Part shown: positions 47,746 through 61,255 of the stretch, piece after piece | How positions within the stretch are numbered: the first letter of the stretch is position 1 | Layout: every line of letters starts with the position of its first letter | Assembly: GCF_005876985.1 (NCBI RefSeq) | Contig: NZ_VAHD01000005.1 | Location: forward strand, 1-64,000 | Reading direction: 5' to 3' | DNA length: 64,000 bases | Origin: Rhodoferax bucti | Lineage (GTDB): Bacteria; Pseudomonadota; Gammaproteobacteria; Burkholderiales; Burkholderiaceae_C | Position numbers and translations under genes: made by a program | The notes under the pieces: model-generated | Database searches by the model: none | Seen by the model: only the letters and a program-made list of their open reading frames with translations | What the model was told of the DNA's origin: nothing

Positions 47746-48654
47746 ATGAACACTCCTTCCCGCGTCAAGATTGTCGACGTCGGCCCGCGTGACGGGCTGC
47801 AAAACGAAAAGCAACCCGTGCCGGCCGCCATCAAGGTGGAGTTGGTGCACCGCCTGCAGGATGCCGGCCTGAAAGAGATTGAAGTCACCAGCTTTGTTTC
47901 CCCGAAGTGGGTGCCGCAGATGGGCGATAACGCCGAGGTCATGGCCGGGGTGCAACGCCGTGCGGGCGTGCGTTACTCGGTGTTGACACCCAATATGAAA
48001 GGCTACGAGGCAGCGGCATTGACGCAGCCCGACGAAATCGTGGTCTTCGGCGCGGCCAGCGAGGCGTTCAGCCAGAAAAACATCAATTGCTCTATCGAAG
48101 AAAGCATTGAGCGCTTCCGCCCGGTGGCAGAGGCGGCCAAGGCGGCGGGCATTGCGGTGCGCGGTGCCATCTCTTGCGCGGTGGGGTGCCCCTATGAGGG
48201 CGACATTGCGCCGGAGCGCGTGGCGCTGGTCGCGCGGCTGATGCGCGATATCGGCGTGGAGCATGTGGGGGTGGCGGACACCATCGGCGTGGGCACGCCG
48301 GTCAAAGTGCAGCGCGCTCTGGAGGCTACCTTGCAGTATTACGGCGTGGACCAGGTGTCCGGCCATTTTCACGATACCTACGGCATGGCGCTGGCCAATA
48401 CCCTGGCCACGCTGGAAATGGGCATCTGGCACTTTGACACCTCGGTGGCCGGTCTGGGCGGCTGCCCCTATGCCAAAGGAGCTACCGGCAACGTGGCAAC
48501 CGAAGACGTGGTCTACATGCTGCACGGCATGGGCATCGAAACGGGGATTGATCTCGACAAATTGATCGACGCCGGCCAGTTCATCAGCGACTTTTTGGGC
48601 CGCAAGCCGCATTCGCGGGCTGCCAATGCGCTGCTGACGAAACGCTTGGGTTGA
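47746..48654 (+). CDS. liuE: Hydroxymethylglutaryl-CoA lyase
   Basis: A 302-residue TIM-barrel lyase splitting HMG-CoA to acetoacetate and acetyl-CoA, the last step of leucine degradation. VKIVDVGPRDGLQNEKQ holds the metal and catalytic residues; HFHDTYGMALAN and GLGGCPYAKGATGN carry the metal histidines and catalytic cysteine. The ATG at 47746 is preferred over a TTG at 47725. It is separate from liuBCD, with the convergent ghrA-side genes and the biotin cluster between. Confidence 0.94.
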   Translation: MNTPSRVKIVDVGPRDGLQNEKQPVPAAIKVELVHRLQDAGLKEIEVTSFVSPKWVPQMGDNAEVMAGVQRRAGVRYSVLTPNMKGYEAAALTQPDEIVVFGAASEAFSQKNINCSIEESIERFRPVAEAAKAAGIAVRGAISCAVGCPYEGDIAPERVALVARLMRDIGVEHVGVADTIGVGTPVKVQRALEATLQYYGVDQVSGHFHDTYGMALANTLATLEMGIWHFDTSVAGLGGCPYAKGATGNVATEDVVYMLHGMGIETGIDLDKLIDAGQFISDFLGRKPHSRAANALLTKRLG

Positions 48655-48664
48655 TTGCAAAAAA

Positions 48665-49432
48665 ATGTGTGGAGCTGAATTGACTGAATTACCCGAAGGC
48701 GTGCAGCGCGTAGCTGCCGCGTTGCAAGCTAATAACCATCCCCATGGCCCCGTGATGCTCGATGGCGCTGCACGCACCGCCCAGCAGGCCGCAGACGCAC
48801 TGGGCGTGGCCGTGGGGCAGATTGCCAAGAGCATCATCTTCAAGCGGGTGGCCGACGAGGCCGCAGTGCTGGTGGTGACCTCCGGTGACCGGCGTGTGGA
48901 CGAAGCCAAGGTCGCAGCACTCGTGGGCCCCCTGGCGCGCGCCAATGCGGCTTTTGTGAAGGAGCGCACCGGCTTCTCAATTGGCGGGGTGAGCCCGGTG
49001 GCGCATGCCATGCCGGGCGTCACGCTGATTGACCGCGAACTCTTCCGCTTTGAGCAGGTGTGGGCGGCGGCGGGGCACCCGCATGGCGTGTTCCAACTGC
49101 AGCCGCAAGACCTGGTGGCGCTGACGGGCGCGCCTGTGGCGGATGTGGTGGAGGCGCCTGCGGATGAAAATGCCCTGGACGCGCTGGCTCGCGAGAATGC
49201 TATCAAAACGCTAGCTGCTCGCGCAGTATCGGTGGGCGCTATGGCCGAAAACATTCCAAGCCCTTGCGTGAATGTGTGCCGCATGGACACGGGCAGCGGC
49301 CTGTGCGAAGGCTGCTTTCGCACCATCGAAGACATCCGTGAATGGGGGCGCAGCGATGACGCCGCCAAGAAGGTCATGTGGGGGCAGATTACCGAGCGCC
49401 TGCGCCAGACGCACCCCGGGGCCTTTGCCTGA
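48665..49432 (+). CDS. Fusion of YbaK/EbsC-type tRNA deacylase domain and DUF1289
   Basis: A 255-residue protein. Residues 1-170 form a YbaK/EbsC domain: IAKSIIFKR with the conserved lysine, GDRRVDEAKV and FSIGGVSPVAHA. Such domains hydrolyse mischarged aminoacyl-tRNAs such as Cys-tRNA-Pro. Residues 200-250 form DUF1289: SPCVNVCRMDTGSGLCEGC with four cysteines, then WGRSDDAAKKVMWGQI. The linker (residues 179-193) is encoded by a family A repeat ending at an in-frame ATG (49241) that would be a natural start for a free DUF1289 protein. The repeat appears to have bridged two neighbouring genes. Confidence 0.85.
   Translation: MCGAELTELPEGVQRVAAALQANNHPHGPVMLDGAARTAQQAADALGVAVGQIAKSIIFKRVADEAAVLVVTSGDRRVDEAKVAALVGPLARANAAFVKERTGFSIGGVSPVAHAMPGVTLIDRELFRFEQVWAAAGHPHGVFQLQPQDLVALTGAPVADVVEAPADENALDALARENAIKTLAARAVSVGAMAENIPSPCVNVCRMDTGSGLCEGCFRTIEDIREWGRSDDAAKKVMWGQITERLRQTHPGAFA
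49199..49246 (+). repeat. Family A dispersed repeat forming a domain linker
   Basis: GCTATCAAAACGCTAGCTGC, TCGCGCAGTATCGG and GGGCGCTATGGCC match family A closely. It is translated as AIKTLAARAVSVGAMA between the YbaK and DUF1289 domains. Confidence 0.85.
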
Positions 49433-49469
49433 CGCCGCCGGATAGAGCCGCCTTTTCCCCGGAGCCCGC

Positions 49470-50126
49470 ATGAAGCAAATCACTTTTTATCTGGATTTCA
49501 TCTCCCCCTATGCCTATCTGGCGTTTGAGGAGTTGCCGCGTGCCTTGCAGGGCCTGAGCTACAGCGTGCGCTACAAGCCGGTGTTTCTGGGCGGCTTGCT
49601 CAAGCACAACGCGGTGCTGGGCCCGGCTGAGGTGCCGCCCAAGCGCCATTGGATTTACCGCCATGTGCAGTGGCTGGCGCAGCGCCAGGGCGTGGCGCTG
49701 GAGTTTCCGGCCACGCACCCCTTCAACCCGCTGGGGCTGCTGCGGCTGGCCATTGCGACCCAGAGTGAAGGTCTGCCCAACCGCTATGTGTGCGAGACCC
49801 TGTTCCAGCATGTGTGGCAGGGTGGGGCAGATGCCGCGGATGCCGCCCGCCTTCACGCCGTGACGACATCGCTGGCGCCCGGCCGTAACCCCGGTGATGA
49901 CAGCGTCAAAGCCCAGCTCAAGGCCCACAGCGATGAGGCGATTGCGCAGGGGGTGTTCGGCGTGCCGAGCTTTGAAGTGGATGGCAAGGTGTTTTGGGGT
50001 CTGGATGCCTTGCCCATGCTGCGCGCCTGTCTGGAAGGTGATGCCTGGTTTACGGACCACGACGCTGACATGCGCTGGAATGCAGTGCAAACCCTGCCCT
50101 CGGGAATACCCTTGCGAAAGCCCTGA
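49470..50126 (+). CDS. DsbA-family 2-hydroxychromene-2-carboxylate isomerase-like protein
   Basis: A 218-residue thioredoxin-fold protein of the HCCA isomerase/kappa-GST group. The N-terminus is ITFYLDFISPYAYLAFEELP, where the serine in ISPYAY replaces the DsbA CxxC motif. The C-terminal GVFGVPSFEVDGKVFWGLDAL is the family cis-Pro and glutathione-binding region. Such enzymes act on aromatic-degradation intermediates with glutathione, but homologues are widespread and the substrate here is unknown. It lies 37 bases after the YbaK-DUF1289 gene. Confidence 0.86.
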   Translation: MKQITFYLDFISPYAYLAFEELPRALQGLSYSVRYKPVFLGGLLKHNAVLGPAEVPPKRHWIYRHVQWLAQRQGVALEFPATHPFNPLGLLRLAIATQSEGLPNRYVCETLFQHVWQGGADAADAARLHAVTTSLAPGRNPGDDSVKAQLKAHSDEAIAQGVFGVPSFEVDGKVFWGLDALPMLRACLEGDAWFTDHDADMRWNAVQTLPSGIPLRKP

Positions 50127-50170
50127 TTTGTCATCATGTGAAAGCGCCTCGCAGGGTTAGACCTTAATCT

Positions 50171-50208
50171 GTCAGAGACGAGTCAGTTCCGCGTCAGAGC
50201 AGGGTCAG
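50171..50208. promoter_or_regulatory. Four GTCAG direct repeats at exact 11-bp spacing
   Basis: GTCAG begins at 50171, 50182, 50193 and 50204, one helical turn apart, on the same face of the DNA, 66 bases upstream of the MHS transporter start. Tandem 11-bp repeats with a TGTCA-like core are the hallmark of PhoB boxes and other OmpR-family activator sites. The regulator is unknown. Confidence 0.65.
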
Positions 50209-50273
50209 TGGGGACTCCAAGAATACGTTCAAGCCTTCATGTCGAGGGCTGAACATAATGAATGGAGACACAC

Positions 50274-52034
50274 ATGGCAAACGCAGCCCCACGGCCGATG
50301 TCTGCGGAAGAGAAGAAAGTTATCTTCGCTTCCTCACTCGGCACTGTTTTCGAGTGGTACGACTTTTACCTGTACGGTTCTTTGGCAGCCATCATTGCCA
50401 AGCAGTTCTTCAGCGGTTTGGATGAAGGCTCGGCTTTCATCTTCGCGTTGTTGGCGTTTGCTGCGGGCTTCATCGTGCGTCCCTTCGGCGCACTGGTGTT
50501 CGGTCGTTTGGGCGACATGATCGGCCGCAAGTACACCTTCCTGGTGACCATCCTGATCATGGGCTTGTCCACGTTCATCGTGGGTATCTTGCCTAACTAC
50601 GCCTCCATCGGCGTGGCGGCTCCCGTCATCCTGATCGGTCTGCGCTTGTTGCAAGGCTTGGCGCTCGGTGGTGAGTACGGTGGTGCGGCTACCTACGTGG
50701 CTGAGCACGCTCCTCAAGGTAAGCGTGGCGCTTACACCGCCTGGATCCAGACCACAGCGACCTTGGGCTTGTTCCTGTCGCTGATGGTGATCTTGGGTAC
50801 CCGTACCGTGATCGGTGAAGACGCCTTCGCTGAGTGGGGCTGGCGTGTTCCGTTCATCGTCTCCATCCTGTTGTTGGGCGTGTCCGTCTACATCCGTTTG
50901 AGCATGAACGAATCCCCTGCTTTCACCAAGATGAAGGCAGAAGGCAAGACCTCCAAGGCGCCTCTGTCTGAGTCTTTCGGCCAGTGGAAAAATCTGAAGA
51001 TCGTGATCTTGGCCCTGATCGGTTTGACCGCCGGCCAAGCCGTGGTCTGGTACACCGGCCAGTTCTACGCTTTGTTCTTCTTGACCCAAGCGTTGAAAGT
51101 GGACGGCCCTACCGCCAACATCATGGTGGCCATGTCGCTGATCATCGGCACCCCGTTCTTCATCGTGTTCGGCTCTTTGTCTGACAAGATCGGCCGCAAG
51201 CCCATCATCTTGGCAGGCTGCTTGTTGGGTGCTTTGACCTATTTCCCCGTGTTCGAAGCGCTGACCAAGGCTGCCAACCCAGACCTGCACGCTGCCCAAC
51301 AGGCTGCCAAGGTCACTGTGACTGCGGATCCTGCCGAGTGCTCGTTCCAGTTCAACCCAACCGGTACCAAGAAGTTCACATCCAGCTGCGACATTGCCAA
51401 GCAACGTCTGGCCGGTGCTTCTGTCTCCTATGACAACGCAGTGGCGCCAGCTGGCACACCTGCAGTGATCAAAGTGGGCGAAACCGTGGTGAACGTGAAG
51501 TACAGCCCTGAAGACATCGCTGCTGCCAAGGCCAAGGCCGAAGCCAAGCTGGCTGAAGTGTCTGCAGCCAACCCTGTGGATGAGAAAGCGGTTGCTGCTG
51601 CCAAGAAGTCTGTGGCTGACCTGAGCAACGAAAAGACTGCTGGTGCTACCTTGCTCGGCGCTAACCTGAGTGCTGCGTTGAAGGCTGCCGGCTACCCCGC
51701 CAAGGCTGACATGGCCAAGTTCGACAAGGTCAAGGTCGTGATCATCCTCACCTACCTGGTGATCCTGGTGACCATGGTGTACGGCCCCATTGCTGCCATG
51801 TTGGTGGAAATGTTCCCGACCCGCATCCGTTACACCTCCATGAGCTTGCCTTACCACATCGGTAACGGCTGGTTCGGTGGCTTGTTGCCGACCACTGCAT
51901 TCGCTATCGTGGCGCAGACCGGTAACATGTACAACGGCTTGTGGTACCCCATCATCATCGCGGGTGCAACCGTGGTGATCGGTGGCCTGTTCATCAAGGA
52001 AACCAAAGACGTTGACATCTACGCCAACGACTGA
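50274..52034 (+). CDS. MHS-type MFS transporter with a large periplasmic insertion
   Basis: A 586-residue metabolite:H+ symporter-type protein (ProP/ShiA/KgtP group): FEWYDFYLYG in helix 1, FGRLGDMIGRKYTFL after helix 2, and its repeat FGSLSDKIGRKPIIL after helix 8. Members are usually about 430-450 residues. Here residues 328-482 form an extra Ala/Lys-rich domain between helices 9 and 10, predicted periplasmic, with two cysteines (AECSFQF and TSSCDIA). The ATG at 50274 has GGAGA five bases upstream. Codon use is biased towards TTG, GGT and CGT, unlike its neighbours, suggesting high expression. The substrate is unknown, probably an organic acid or osmolyte. Confidence 0.88.
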   Translation: MANAAPRPMSAEEKKVIFASSLGTVFEWYDFYLYGSLAAIIAKQFFSGLDEGSAFIFALLAFAAGFIVRPFGALVFGRLGDMIGRKYTFLVTILIMGLSTFIVGILPNYASIGVAAPVILIGLRLLQGLALGGEYGGAATYVAEHAPQGKRGAYTAWIQTTATLGLFLSLMVILGTRTVIGEDAFAEWGWRVPFIVSILLLGVSVYIRLSMNESPAFTKMKAEGKTSKAPLSESFGQWKNLKIVILALIGLTAGQAVVWYTGQFYALFFLTQALKVDGPTANIMVAMSLIIGTPFFIVFGSLSDKIGRKPIILAGCLLGALTYFPVFEALTKAANPDLHAAQQAAKVTVTADPAECSFQFNPTGTKKFTSSCDIAKQRLAGASVSYDNAVAPAGTPAVIKVGETVVNVKYSPEDIAAAKAKAEAKLAEVSAANPVDEKAVAAAKKSVADLSNEKTAGATLLGANLSAALKAAGYPAKADMAKFDKVKVVIILTYLVILVTMVYGPIAAMLVEMFPTRIRYTSMSLPYHIGNGWFGGLLPTTAFAIVAQTGNMYNGLWYPIIIAGATVVIGGLFIKETKDVDIYAND

Positions 52035-52058
52035 TTTTTGCGAGTGAAGTGAGTTAAC

Positions 52059-52118
52059 GCCCCGGCTGAAAATGTCGGGGCAATTTCCAGGCTCTCCGCT
52101 CCGGGGGGCTTTTTTTTT
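52059..52118 (+). terminator. Double hairpin terminator after the MHS transporter gene
   Basis: A first hairpin (GCCCCG 52059-52064 with CGGGGC 52076-52081) is followed by a strong one (GCTCTCCG 52091-52098 with CGGGGGGC 52102-52109, including G-T pairs) and nine T residues. It should fully end the transporter transcript. The T run is 12 bases before the next start codon. Confidence 0.88.
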
Positions 52119-52130
52119 GAAAGAAATGGT

Positions 52131-52319
52131 ATGTGGAAAATTGCTGTGGGTTTTGCGTTGTTTGCCGGCTTGGCCTTGTTCATCCTGAGCAAGGGTGGCG
52201 ATATTGATATGAGTGGTGAGAAGCATGGCGGGGACGCGACACACACCGAAGCTCCTGCTGCCGCTGCACCGGCTTCTGCCGCTGCGCCCGCCGCACCGGC
52301 GGCCAGCGAAGCCAAATAA
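52131..52319 (+). CDS. Small single-span membrane protein
   Basis: A 62-residue protein: one N-terminal hydrophobic helix (WKIAVGFALFAGLALFIL), a short polar stretch, and an Ala/Pro/Glu-rich tail (AAAAPASAAAPAAPAA). It is probably anchored in the inner membrane with the tail outside, or is a secreted low-complexity peptide. It is not a family I recognise. It is bounded by terminators on both sides; with the upstream one so close, its promoter must overlap the previous gene's end or some read-through occurs. Confidence 0.55.
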   Translation: MWKIAVGFALFAGLALFILSKGGDIDMSGEKHGGDATHTEAPAAAAPASAAAPAAPAASEAK

Positions 52320-52343
52320 TTCGCTTCGTAATAGGGAAAACGA

Positions 52344-52365
52344 GGGGGCCTGAGGGCCCCCTTTC
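52344..52365 (+). terminator. Intrinsic terminator after the small membrane protein gene
   Basis: A 7-bp GC stem (GGGGGCC 52344-52350 with GGCCCCC 52355-52361, loop TGAG) is followed by TTTCTTCT. It lies 25 bases after the stop codon and 39 bases before the next gene. Confidence 0.8.
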
Positions 52366-52403
52366 TTCTGCGCTGGCGGGGGTGCGGTCCTAAAATCTTC
52401 GTC

Positions 52404-52898
52404 ATGAAATTAACAAAAACAGACGTTGGACAAAAAGCGTTCAAAGAGCGGTCGGCCTTGTTTTCGGCTCGCCAGCGCTCGGCGTTCATTCTGTTTGACG
52501 GTCAGAAAACCGTAGCGCAGGTGCTCGCTGCTACCGCCGGCATGGGGCTGGTCCAAGCCGATGTGGATTACATGCAGGAGCAGGGCTTTTTGGCCCCCGC
52601 GCTCGACCAGGCACCGGCACCTGTGGCGCGGCTGGCTTCTGCAGAGCTGGTGGAGCACGCGGAGCAAACCGCTGCCCCGCCCGAACCGCCTAGCAACCGC
52701 ACACCGCAAGAGCGCTACAGCGATGCCAAACCCCTCGCCACCAAGCTCACCGCAGGTCTGGGGCTGCGCGGTTTCATGCTGAACCTGTCGGTGGAATCTG
52801 CCGTCGGGTTTGACGACCTTTTGACGCTGTTCCCCAAGATTCAAGACGCCGTAGGCGCCAAGGCCTGCCGCGAATTGGAGCGCGCCCTGAAAGGGTAA
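52404..52898 (+). CDS. Conserved hypothetical protein
   Basis: A 164-residue cytoplasmic-looking protein without signal peptide or membrane helix. The first 60 residues (QKAFKERSALFSARQRSAF then FDGQKTVAQVLAATAGMG) look like a small winged-helix-like domain. A Pro/Ala-rich linker (residues 65-105) leads to a helical C-terminal part (GLGLRGFMLNLSVESAVGFDDLLTLFPKI). Similar proteins seem common in Burkholderiales, but I know of no function. It ends 46 bases before uvrA in the same direction. Confidence 0.65.
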   Translation: MKLTKTDVGQKAFKERSALFSARQRSAFILFDGQKTVAQVLAATAGMGLVQADVDYMQEQGFLAPALDQAPAPVARLASAELVEHAEQTAAPPEPPSNRTPQERYSDAKPLATKLTAGLGLRGFMLNLSVESAVGFDDLLTLFPKIQDAVGAKACRELERALKG

Positions 52899-52944
52899 TC
52901 AAGCGTGCCTAGAATGTCTCTCCCCACTGCAGAGAGCATTCACC

Positions 52945-59445
<6,501 letters not shown>

Positions 59446-59483
59446 GGACGAGAGCCAGGATGCGACGGACTGGCACTAGGCCT

Positions 59484-59508
59484 GAAATAAAGCGAAACAA
59501 AGCGATAC
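59484..59508. promoter_or_regulatory. 10-bp tandem direct-repeat operator before mipA
   Basis: GAAATAAAGC, GAAACAAAGC and GATAC follow each other without gap, giving 2.5 units of a 10-bp repeat. The same arrangement occurs at 60352-60376 before the Spy-like gene, each followed within a few bases by TGACACC. OmpR-family response regulators bind such direct repeats, and one is encoded at 61256. It lies 67 bases before the mipA start. Confidence 0.7.
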
Positions 59509-59575
59509 GGTCATGACACCTTGGGTTGCGTGCCATCCCGCACCATTGACATTTATTTTTTTGAAAGTTCTTGTG

Positions 59576-60349
59576 ATGTATCTCCGTGTATCTGCTGCGT
59601 CTCTTTCTGTGCTGGCTGTTGCCGGCGCCGCATTCATGGGTTCCGCCCACGCCCAACAGGCTTCCAAAGACGGTGGCCGCGTCGGTCTGGTGGCTTTGGG
59701 TGGCTATGAATACCAAGGCTCCGATGAAGCCCGCACCCAGGTGCTGCCAGCGCTGGACTACACCTGGGCCAATGGCTGGTTCGCCGGAGTCAGTGGTGTG
59801 GGGCGCCAGTGGTCCTCCGGCGAAGGCCTGCAGTACGGCGTCAGACTCGGCGTGGACATGGGGCGGGAAGAGAGCCGCAGCAGTGCATTGCGCGGTTTGG
59901 GGAATGTGGATGCCAGTGCGGAAGTCGGAGGCTTTGCCCGGTATGTGCTGGGCAACGGCTTTGCCGCCAAGACCAGCCTGCGGGCAGGCTCCGGCGTGGA
60001 CAGCAAGGGCGCGCTCTGGGACCTGGGCCTGGAGTACGGCCACGCCCTGGGAGCTAGCTGGCGCCTGGGTAGCGAACTTACGGCGACCTATGCCAATGCC
60101 GACTACCTGCAGTCCTACTTTGGCGTAACGGCCAAGCAGGCGCAGGCCAGTGGCTACGCGGTGTACACCCCCTCTGCCGGAATGCGTGATGTGAGCGCAC
60201 GGGTGTCGCTCACCTATCTGATCAGCCCGCAGTGGTCGTTGACGGGTGGGCTGCGCCATACCCAGTTACTGGGCGATGCCAAGGATGCTCCCATGGTGCG
60301 CAAGACCAGCGCCAACACGGCACTGCTGGCGCTCAACTACGCCTTCTGA
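59576..60349 (+). CDS. MipA/OmpV-family outer-membrane protein
   Basis: A 257-residue outer-membrane beta-barrel protein. A signal peptide (MYLRVSAASLSVLAVAGAAFMG, cleavage after AHA) is followed by alternating aromatic beta-strands (VGLVALGGYEYQGSDEARTQVLP, YTWANGWFAGVSGVG) and a terminal ALNYAF ending in Phe, as required for barrel assembly. MipA proteins scaffold murein synthesis or act as channels and are often induced by envelope or metal stress. The ATG at 59576 is chosen; an earlier ATG at 59513 lies in the promoter region. It shares its operator with the Spy-like gene. Confidence 0.88.
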   Translation: MYLRVSAASLSVLAVAGAAFMGSAHAQQASKDGGRVGLVALGGYEYQGSDEARTQVLPALDYTWANGWFAGVSGVGRQWSSGEGLQYGVRLGVDMGREESRSSALRGLGNVDASAEVGGFARYVLGNGFAAKTSLRAGSGVDSKGALWDLGLEYGHALGASWRLGSELTATYANADYLQSYFGVTAKQAQASGYAVYTPSAGMRDVSARVSLTYLISPQWSLTGGLRHTQLLGDAKDAPMVRKTSANTALLALNYAF

Positions 60350-60351
60350 TC

Positions 60352-60376
60352 GACATAAACCGAAACAAAGCGAAAC
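60352..60376. promoter_or_regulatory. 10-bp tandem direct-repeat operator before the Spy-like gene
   Basis: GACATAAACC, GAAACAAAGC and GAAAC form 2.5 units of the same 10-bp repeat as at 59484-59508. It starts two bases after the mipA stop and ends 83 bases before the lipoprotein start. The shared layout indicates co-regulation by one factor. Confidence 0.7.
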
Positions 60377-60378
60377 CG

Positions 60379-60399
60379 CCCTGACACCCTGTGTCAGGG
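60379..60399 (+). other. Perfect stem-loop between mipA and the Spy-like gene
   Basis: CCCTGACAC (60379-60387) pairs perfectly with GTGTCAGGG (60391-60399) around a 3-base loop. No T-run follows, so it is a poor terminator. It begins three bases after the direct-repeat operator, and its left arm contains the TGACAC common to both operators, so it could be part of the operator, the mRNA leader, or a 3' stabiliser for mipA. Confidence 0.6.
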
Positions 60400-60459
60400 G
60401 CACTTCGGCACCATCACGGTCATCTTCCAACTACCCGCAAAGGGTTCAGAAAGGCCGTG

Positions 60460-60945
60460 ATGACCAACTTCTTCCTTCGCAGCCATGCCAAACGTACGCT
60501 CATCGGTGCCGTGACCGCCCTGGTGCTGGTCGGTGGCCTCGCCGCCTGCGGCCACCGCCCGCATGACTTTGGCTCCAGCATGAGCGCCGAGCAATATGCG
60601 TCCAAGCGCGATAAGGTGGTGGACAAAGTGGCGGACAAACTCGATCTGAACGCCGACCAGAAGAAGCTGCTGGCCGTTGTGGGTGACAAGATGTTCGAGC
60701 AGCGTGCGGCCCTGATAGGCCAGACCCAAGACCCGCGTGCTGAAGTGAAGGCACTGGTGGCAGGCGACAAATTTGACGCCGCCCGCGCCCAGAACCTGAT
60801 CAACGACAAAACCGCCACCATCCAGACCAAGAGCCCCGAAGTCATTGCTGCCATGGCCAACTTCTACAACAGCCTGAACCCCGCCCAGCAACAGAAGGTG
60901 CGCGAGTACCTGGATGGGCGCGGTCGCTGGTTCAGCCGGGGTTGA
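60460..60945 (+). CDS. Spy/CpxP-like periplasmic lipoprotein
   Basis: A 161-residue exported protein. The signal sequence ends in a lipobox LVGGLAAC, so the mature protein is probably a lipoprotein. The helical mature part has two LTxxQ-like motifs (LNADQKKLL and LNPAQQQKV), as in Spy, CpxP and periplasmic heavy-metal sensor proteins. Such proteins act as chaperones or damp the activity of a paired sensor kinase. Its position just before a response regulator and kinase supports that role. The ATG at 60460 is preceded by AAAGG at suitable spacing. Confidence 0.82.
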   Translation: MTNFFLRSHAKRTLIGAVTALVLVGGLAACGHRPHDFGSSMSAEQYASKRDKVVDKVADKLDLNADQKKLLAVVGDKMFEQRAALIGQTQDPRAEVKALVAGDKFDAARAQNLINDKTATIQTKSPEVIAAMANFYNSLNPAQQQKVREYLDGRGRWFSRG

Positions 60946-60950
60946 TCGTC

Positions 60951-61250
60951 ATGGCGTCCGCAACCCTGAGCGCCATTACGGCACCCCTGCGCGCCTACGG
61001 GGCCGTGGTGCTGGAGGGCTATGAAGAGCCTCACGCCGAAGTCATGGCCCTGGTGTGGGGCCCGCGCTTTGACCGGGAGCACGCCCTGCGCCTGCTGGAA
61101 CGCCGCCCGGGCTACGTGCCGCAGGTGCTGCACGATGTGCAAAAAGCCGCTGACATGTTTGACCGGCTGGCCGATGCGGAGCGCGACCGCCTGCGGGCTC
61201 TGATTCAACGCCACCGCAGCCGGTGGGACAATGTGCCCGCAACCCACTGA
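60951..61250 (+). CDS. Small hypothetical protein in the two-component operon
   Basis: A 99-residue protein, charged and helical in its second half (LRLLERRPGYVPQVLHDVQKAADMFDRLADAERDRLRALIQRHRSRW), with no signal peptide or known domain. It sits 5 bases after the Spy-like gene and 5 bases before the response regulator, so it is surely cotranscribed. The C-terminal LADAERDRLRALIQRH stretch loosely echoes the LTxxQ repeat of Spy-type proteins, but a cytoplasmic location is predicted. The function is unknown. The ATG at 60951 is favoured over an in-frame TTG at 60942. Confidence 0.65.
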   Translation: MASATLSAITAPLRAYGAVVLEGYEEPHAEVMALVWGPRFDREHALRLLERRPGYVPQVLHDVQKAADMFDRLADAERDRLRALIQRHRSRWDNVPATH

Positions 61251-61255
61251 CGCCC

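Noticed and set aside
50334-52244. Long minus-strand frame opposite the MHS transporter
   Set aside because: The product is His/Gln-rich low complexity without domains, and it spans the transporter's terminator; treated as a compositional shadow.
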